NCBI GenBank assembly: GCA_023433185.1
Contig: JAEZEN010000533.1
Span: forward strand, 1-10,009
DNA: 10,009 bases
From: Pseudomonadota bacterium
Lineage (GTDB): Bacteria; Pseudomonadota; Alphaproteobacteria; Rhizobiales; Kaistiaceae
Direction of reading: 5' to 3'
Shown piece after piece: positions 6,411-10,009 of the stretch; position 1 is the stretch's first letter, and each line of letters begins with the position of its first letter. A program made the translations under genes and the position numbers. Below the pieces are notes generated by a model. The model was given only the letters and a program-made list of their open reading frames with translations, was not told where the DNA came from and made no database searches.

Positions 6411-6920
6411 ATGTCCGCCTGCCCCTTCTCGTTCCGGCTCGAGCAGCCGTCCGATGCTGCCGAGATCGACGCCCTTCACGCCCATGCCTTCGGACCGGGG
6501 CGCTTCGCCCGTGCCGCCTTCCGGCTCCGCGAGAACGTCCCCCATGACCCGGGCCTCGCCTTCGTCGCGACCGCAGGCGGCACGCTCGTGGCATCCGTGC
6601 GGCTGACGCCGATCCGGATCGGCGGTCGTGCCGCCCTCCTCCTCGGCCCGCTCGCGGTCAAGCCACCGCACAAGGGACGCGGCGCCGGCAAGCAGCTTGT
6701 CCGCATCGCGCTTGCCGCCGCAGCGGAGGCGGGCCATGGCGTCGTCCTGCTGGTCGGCGACGAGCCCTATTACGGCCCCCTCGGCTTCCGCCGGCTCGAG
6801 CGCGGGGCGATCACCCTCCCCGCTCCGGTCGACCCGGATCGCGTCCTCGTCGCCGGCCTTGCCCCGAACGCCCTCGACGGCCTCGCCGGCAAGGCGGAGC
6901 GAATCGCGCCCGGCACCTGA
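6411..6920 (+). CDS. GNAT-family N-acetyltransferase (YhbS-like)
   Basis: This 169-residue protein is a single GNAT domain that should transfer an acetyl group from acetyl-CoA to an amine of an unknown small molecule or protein. The family signature is clear: strand 4 and the pyrophosphate loop LGPLAVKPPHKGRGAGKQLV (residues 78-97, with G89, G91 and G93 binding the acetyl-CoA phosphates), then a hydrophobic strand VVLLVGDEPYYGPLGF (111-126) typical of the YhbS/COG3153 group. The N-terminus, with an acidic-then-HAFGPGRFARAAFRLRE segment, matches family starts, so the ATG at 6411 is used. No strong Shine-Dalgarno precedes it; the open frame extends upstream to 6246 but the extra residues look non-coding. 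Expression may come from the promoter near 6227. It ends 84 bp before the convergent molybdenum hydroxylase gene. The substrate cannot be inferred. Confidence 0.88.
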   Translation: MSACPFSFRLEQPSDAAEIDALHAHAFGPGRFARAAFRLRENVPHDPGLAFVATAGGTLVASVRLTPIRIGGRAALLLGPLAVKPPHKGRGAGKQLVRIALAAAAEAGHGVVLLVGDEPYYGPLGFRRLERGAITLPAPVDPDRVLVAGLAPNALDGLAGKAERIAPGT

Positions 6921-6935
6921 GCCGCAGGAACGGAA

Positions 6936-6965
6936 ACGGGGCCCGCCGCACCCGGCAGACCCCGT
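6936..6965. terminator. Weak inverted repeat after the acetyltransferase gene
   Basis: ACGGGG (6936-6941) and CCCCGT (6960-6965) are complementary 6-bp arms around an 18-base GC-rich loop, just after the acetyltransferase stop. The large loop and missing T-tract make this weaker than the neighbouring 6977-6995 hairpin. Confidence 0.2.
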
Positions 6966-6976
6966 CGCAGTCGCAT

Positions 6977-6995
6977 GGCGCGGCCAGGCCGCGCC
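6977..6995. terminator. Perfect GC hairpin between converging genes
   Basis: GGCGCGGCC (6977-6985), A, GGCCGCGCC (6987-6995) is a perfect dyad; as RNA it gives an 8-bp stem with the loop CAG. It lies in the 84-bp gap between the acetyltransferase (plus) and molybdenum hydroxylase (minus) stop codons, 10 bp from the latter, and can fold in either transcript. No T-tract follows on either strand. The stem shares GGCGCG/CGCGCC with the hairpin at 3213-3229. Confidence 0.5.
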
Positions 6996-7004
6996 GGAAA
7001 GAGA

Positions 7005-9317
7005 TCAGGCCTTCGCGGCCTCGATCGCCGACCAGACCTTCTCCGGCGTCGCCGGCATGTCGATGGCGTTGATGCCGTAGCCGCGGTTCAGCGCATCGAT
7101 GATGCCGTTCATCACGGCCGGGCACGAACCAATCGACCCCGCCTCGCCGGCGCCCTTGATGCCGAAGGCATTGGTCTTCGACGGCACGTTCCGCGTCTCA
7201 AACTGAAAGAACGGCACGCCGTCGGCACGCGGCATCGTGTAGTCGAGGAACGAGGCGGTGAGGAGCTGGCCGTCGGGATCGTAGACGGTGTGCTCGAAGA
7301 GGGCCTGGCCGATACCCTGGACGATGCCGCCATGAACCTGGCCCTCGAGCAGGATCGGGTTCACCGTCGCCCCGAAGTCATCGACGATGACGTAGTTGGC
7401 GATCTCGACGACGCCGGTCTCGGGGTCGATCTCGACCTCGGCAATGTGCGTGCCGTTGGGGTAGGTCGGCTCGGGCTGCTCGAACGAATCGTCGAACCCG
7501 GTGAGCAGCGCCTTGTCCTTCGCGCCTCGCGCGAGGTCGACCAGCGTCACCGCCCGGTTGGTGCCAACGACGCGGACGCTGCCCTCGGCGAGCTCGAGGT
7601 CGGCAATGGAGGCCTCGAGCTGATCCGCGGCGAGGCGCTTCACCTGGTCCGCGAGCTTCACCGCGGCATTGTTGACCGAGACGGCGCCGAGCGGAATCGA
7701 ACGCGAGCCGCCGGTGCCCTCGCCGTTGGCCACCTGGTCGGTATCGCCCTGCACGACGTGAATCTTGTCGTAGTCGAGCCCCATGTGGCCGCCGACGAAC
7801 TGGGCATAGGCCGTGGCATGACCCTGGCCGTTGGTCTGCGTGCCGATGAACACGGTGACCGATCCGTCGTCGTTGAGGCGGATGGTCGCCTCCTCCTTGC
7901 CGGGGAAGGCGCAGGCCTCGACATAGGTGCCGATGCCGAAGCCACGCAGCTTGCCGCGAGCCTTGGCGGCGGCGGCGCGGTCCTCGAAGCCCGTCCAGTC
8001 GGCGACTTCCAGGGCCCGCGTCAGATGGCCGTCGAACTCGCCGCTGTCGTAGATGCGACCGCCCTGGGTCTCATAGGGCAGCTGTTCCGGGCCGATGAAG
8101 TTGCGCCGGCGGATCTCGACCGGGCCGAGACCGGTGTCGCGGCCGCACTGGTCGACGAGACGCTCGATCAGGTAGGCGGCTTCCGGACGGCCGGCGCCGC
8201 GATAGGCGTCGACGGTCACGGTATGGGTATAGATGCCGCGGCAGAGGGCGTAGAGGTTGGGGATGTCGTAGAGGCCGGTGAGCATCGTCAGGCCGCCCTC
8301 GGGGATCGAGGGCGCGTACTGCGAGAGATAGGCGCCCATATTGGCCAGCAGGTCGACGCGCATGGCGAGGAACCGGCCGTTCTCATCCATCGCCATCTCG
8401 GCGATCGCAAAGTTGTCGCGGCCATGAGAATCGATGACGAAATGCTCGTTGCGGTCGCTGATCCACTTGACCGGCTTGCCGAGCTGCTTCGTCGCGATCA
8501 CCGCAAGGGGATATTCCTGATAGCAGAACGACTTGGTGCCGAAGCCGCCACCCACGTCGGGGGTGATCACCCGCAGCTTGTCCTTGGGGAGGCCGAGGAC
8601 ATCCTTGGCGATGCGGTCGCGCATGCCATGGCCGCCCTGGGTGCCCATGGTGAGGGTGTAGCGGTCGGTGCCGGCATCGTATTCGGCAACAATCCCGCGG
8701 GTCTCCATGTAGTTGGCGACGAGCCGATTGTTGACGATCTCAATCCGCGACACGCGGGCGGCGCGGAGGAAGGCGGCGTCGGTCGCGCCCTTGGCGCCGC
8801 GTGAGCAGGTGAAGGCGACGTTGGTCTTGTATTCCGGCCAGACCAGCGGCGCGCCATCCTCGAGCGCGCGGTGCATGTCGACCACCGCCGGAAGCGGCTC
8901 GTAGTCGATCTCGATCGCTTCGGCGGCGGCACGCGCAGCGTCGAGCGAATCGGCCACGACGAAGGCGATCGGGTCGCCGACGTGGCGTACGCGGTCGCTG
9001 CAGAGCAGCGGGTGCTTCGGAATCTTCTGGAAGGTGCCGTCGATCTGGCGGAGCTTGATCTTGCAGGGCAGGCCGTTGACGTCGTTGATGTCAGAGCCGG
9101 TCAGGATCAGGTGGACGCCGGGCAAGGCGCGCGCCTCGGCAACACCGCCGAGGGTGAAATCCGCATGCGCCATCGAGGAGCGGACGACATAGGCGCGCAG
9201 GCAGCCTGCCGGCGTGTAGTCGTCGGTGAAGCGCCCCGTGCCGGTAACGAGCGCCTTGTCCTCGGTGCGGCGGACGCGGGCGCCCATGCCGAATTTCATC
9301 GGAGCCGTGTCGTTCAT
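7005..9317 (-). CDS. Molybdopterin-binding large subunit, xanthine/CO dehydrogenase superfamily (CoxL form II-like)
   Basis: This 770-residue protein is a full-length catalytic subunit of a molybdenum hydroxylase, which binds Mo-molybdopterin-cytosine-dinucleotide-type cofactor and hydroxylates or oxidises a small substrate with water as oxygen source. The N-terminal a/b-hammerhead domain (about 20-140) includes [11 protein letters not shown] and [13 protein letters not shown]. Cofactor-binding motifs follow: GGGFGTKS at 256-263, [10 protein letters not shown] at 371-380, [10 protein letters not shown] at 495-504, GTGGSRS at 534-540, and KGAGEAGS at 721-728 containing the catalytic Glu, E725. 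AYRGAGR, not AYRCSFR, places it with form II CoxL-like proteins, not proven CO dehydrogenases. It normally works with a 2Fe-2S subunit and an FAD subunit; neither gene adjoins it here, as both neighbours face other directions. ATG at 9317 fits the family N-terminus, though its ribosome binding site is weak; an in-frame ATG at 9299 is possible. The substrate is unknown. Confidence 0.92.
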   Translation of the reverse strand: MNDTAPMKFGMGARVRRTEDKALVTGTGRFTDDYTPAGCLRAYVVRSSMAHADFTLGGVAEARALPGVHLILTGSDINDVNGLPCKIKLRQIDGTFQKIPKHPLLCSDRVRHVGDPIAFVVADSLDAARAAAEAIEIDYEPLPAVVDMHRALEDGAPLVWPEYKTNVAFTCSRGAKGATDAAFLRAARVSRIEIVNNRLVANYMETRGIVAEYDAGTDRYTLTMGTQGGHGMRDRIAKDVLGLPKDKLRVITPDVGGGFGTKSFCYQEYPLAVIATKQLGKPVKWISDRNEHFVIDSHGRDNFAIAEMAMDENGRFLAMRVDLLANMGAYLSQYAPSIPEGGLTMLTGLYDIPNLYALCRGIYTHTVTVDAYRGAGRPEAAYLIERLVDQCGRDTGLGPVEIRRRNFIGPEQLPYETQGGRIYDSGEFDGHLTRALEVADWTGFEDRAAAAKARGKLRGFGIGTYVEACAFPGKEEATIRLNDDGSVTVFIGTQTNGQGHATAYAQFVGGHMGLDYDKIHVVQGDTDQVANGEGTGGSRSIPLGAVSVNNAAVKLADQVKRLAADQLEASIADLELAEGSVRVVGTNRAVTLVDLARGAKDKALLTGFDDSFEQPEPTYPNGTHIAEVEIDPETGVVEIANYVIVDDFGATVNPILLEGQVHGGIVQGIGQALFEHTVYDPDGQLLTASFLDYTMPRADGVPFFQFETRNVPSKTNAFGIKGAGEAGSIGSCPAVMNGIIDALNRGYGINAIDMPATPEKVWSAIEAAKA

Positions 9318-9586
9318 GCTGCCATCGGCCAGAGCGGCCGCCCTCTCACTTCGCAGGTCGTGTCATGGAATCGCCGGCAAGGGAGCGTGCCGGGCGCCAG
9401 ACCGCATCAGGCCAGATCGCCGCGCGAAACGCAACCGCCTGCCCCGGCTGCGCTCCGGGGCGCCATCGGCGCTGTTCGCCGGCCCGCCGGTGGCGAGGGG
9501 CGGCTCCTTGCACGGCGGCTTGTGCACGGCGGCCGGCTCGGCCATGAATGCGGCCCGACCCATCCCGTTCCCGCGCACGGACCGCC
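9318..9586. other. Divergent spacer with inverted and direct repeats
   Basis: This 269-bp gap between two divergent genes must hold both promoters, although I could not pick a convincing -35/-10 pair. It contains CCGGCA-N8-TGCCGG (9374-9393), centred about 66 bp upstream of the molybdenum hydroxylase start; GCCCCGG-N7-CCGGGGC (9441-9461); and TGCACGGCGGC repeated at 9509-9519 and 9523-9533 with a 14-bp period. These are candidate regulator sites. Open frames crossing it on the minus strand have Arg/Pro/Ala-rich translations and look non-coding. Confidence 0.4.
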
Positions 9587-10009
9587 ATGCTTCGCTTCTC
9601 CGCAAATCTCGGCTTCCTCTGGCCCGACCGGCCGCTGCTTGCGCGCATCGATGCCGCGGCACATGCCGGTTTCAAGGCGATCGAACTCCACTACCCCTAC
9701 GACGTGCCGGCCGACGAGGTGGCGGCCGCGTGCCGTCGGCACGGCATCGCCCTCCTCGGCATCAACACCAATGTCGGCTCCGGCGGGGACCCGCATGTCG
9801 GACTGGCGGCGGTACCGGGTCGCGAGGCGGATTTCGCGGCCCTGTTCGACCAGGCGCTCGACTACGCGGTCGCGGCCGGCGGCAACGCCGTTCACGCCAT
9901 GGCCGGACGGGTCGAGGAAGGCGACAGGAGCGTCGCCGGCGAGGTCCTGGTCGGCAACCTCCGCCGCGCCGCGCCGCAGGCAGCGGCGCAGGGCGGGGCG
10001 GTCCTCCGG
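9587..10009 (+). CDS. Hydroxypyruvate isomerase-family TIM-barrel protein (3' end outside window)
   Basis: An open frame from ATG 9587 runs to the window edge without a stop, giving the first 141 residues of a sugar-phosphate-isomerase-like TIM barrel. The N-terminus LRFSANLGFLWPDRPLLARI, then AGFKAIELHYPYDVP (residues 27-41, with E33 at the end of strand 2), then GINTNVGSGGD (58-68), LAAVPGREADF (73-83) and VHAMAGR (102-108) match the Hyi/OtnI family. These enzymes interconvert hydroxypyruvate and tartronate semialdehyde, or isomerise 2-oxo-tetronates, in glyoxylate and sugar-acid metabolism. Family members are about 260 residues, so roughly half is seen and the later catalytic residues are not. 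Only a weak ACGGA precedes the start. It is divergent from the molybdenum hydroxylase gene, so shared control is possible. The family is secure; which of the two activities applies is not. Confidence 0.85.
   Translation, partial: MLRFSANLGFLWPDRPLLARIDAAAHAGFKAIELHYPYDVPADEVAAACRRHGIALLGINTNVGSGGDPHVGLAAVPGREADFAALFDQALDYAVAAGGNAVHAMAGRVEEGDRSVAGEVLVGNLRRAAPQAAAQGGAVLR

Noticed and set aside
6118..6594. Upstream extension of the autotransporter frame.
   Set aside because: It would overlap the acetyltransferase gene and place the signal peptide in the interior. The ATG at 6117 has its own ribosome binding site and a proper signal peptide.
6975..8804. 609-codon open frame on the plus strand opposite the molybdenum hydroxylase.
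   Set aside because: Its translation is low-complexity (R, G, E, V, D) and it lies antisense to a protein with all cofactor motifs.
9375..9392. Possible sigma-54 promoter on the minus strand (GGCACG and TTGC) upstream of the molybdenum hydroxylase.
   Set aside because: The spacing between GG and GC is 11, not 10, and sigma-54 is strict on this. The match is explained better by the CCGGCA/TGCCGG dyad.
9346..9675. Overlapping minus-strand frames across the divergent spacer.
   Set aside because: Their translations are Arg/Ala/Pro-rich without motifs, and part of them runs antisense to the well-supported isomerase-family gene.

Overview
The window is about 10 kb of GC-rich bacterial chromosome. 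Gene content and codon use suggest an alphaproteobacterium, probably of the Hyphomicrobiales (Rhizobiales): a GabD-type dehydrogenase, a form II CoxL-like molybdenum hydroxylase, a Gram-negative autotransporter, and an alphaproteobacterial-looking promoter. The organism assignment is inference; no rRNA or other marker gene is present. No tRNA, rRNA, CRISPR array, insertion sequence, transposase or phage gene was seen.

Layout. (1) 35-2662, plus strand: an iron-dependent alcohol dehydrogenase followed after 30 bp by an NAD(P)-dependent succinate-semialdehyde-type dehydrogenase. This is a likely two-step operon taking an alcohol (4-hydroxybutyrate is the best guess) through an aldehyde to an acid such as succinate. 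A small Nudix hydrolase with a probable TTG start follows at 2745-3212. (2) 3238-6117, minus strand: a 959-residue type V secreted autotransporter with a signal peptide, a passenger of tandem 'G-D-x-x-(V/A)-G-x-Y' modules, a beta-helix-like stalk and a C-terminal beta-barrel ending in Phe. (3) 6118-6410: a spacer with a stem-loop next to the autotransporter ribosome binding site and, on the plus strand, a candidate promoter driving a possible 27-residue Arg-rich small protein, followed by a YhbS-type GNAT acetyltransferase at 6411-6920. (4) 7005-9317, minus strand: a complete 770-residue molybdenum-cofactor-binding large subunit of the xanthine dehydrogenase/CO dehydrogenase superfamily, without its usual FAD and 2Fe-2S subunit genes beside it. 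(5) 9587 to the window end, plus strand: the first 141 residues of a hydroxypyruvate-isomerase-family TIM barrel protein, divergent from the molybdenum hydroxylase across a 269-bp spacer rich in short inverted and direct repeats.

Both convergent junctions (3213-3237 and 6921-7004) carry perfect GC-rich hairpins with short loops and similar GGCGCG/CGCGCC stems, but no T-tract. They probably separate converging transcripts. Most of the window is ordinary metabolism. The parts most worth a second look are the autotransporter's repeat-built passenger, the small ORF with its promoter and ribosome binding site, and the solitary molybdenum hydroxylase subunit. I found no convincing evidence of a wholly new multi-gene system.
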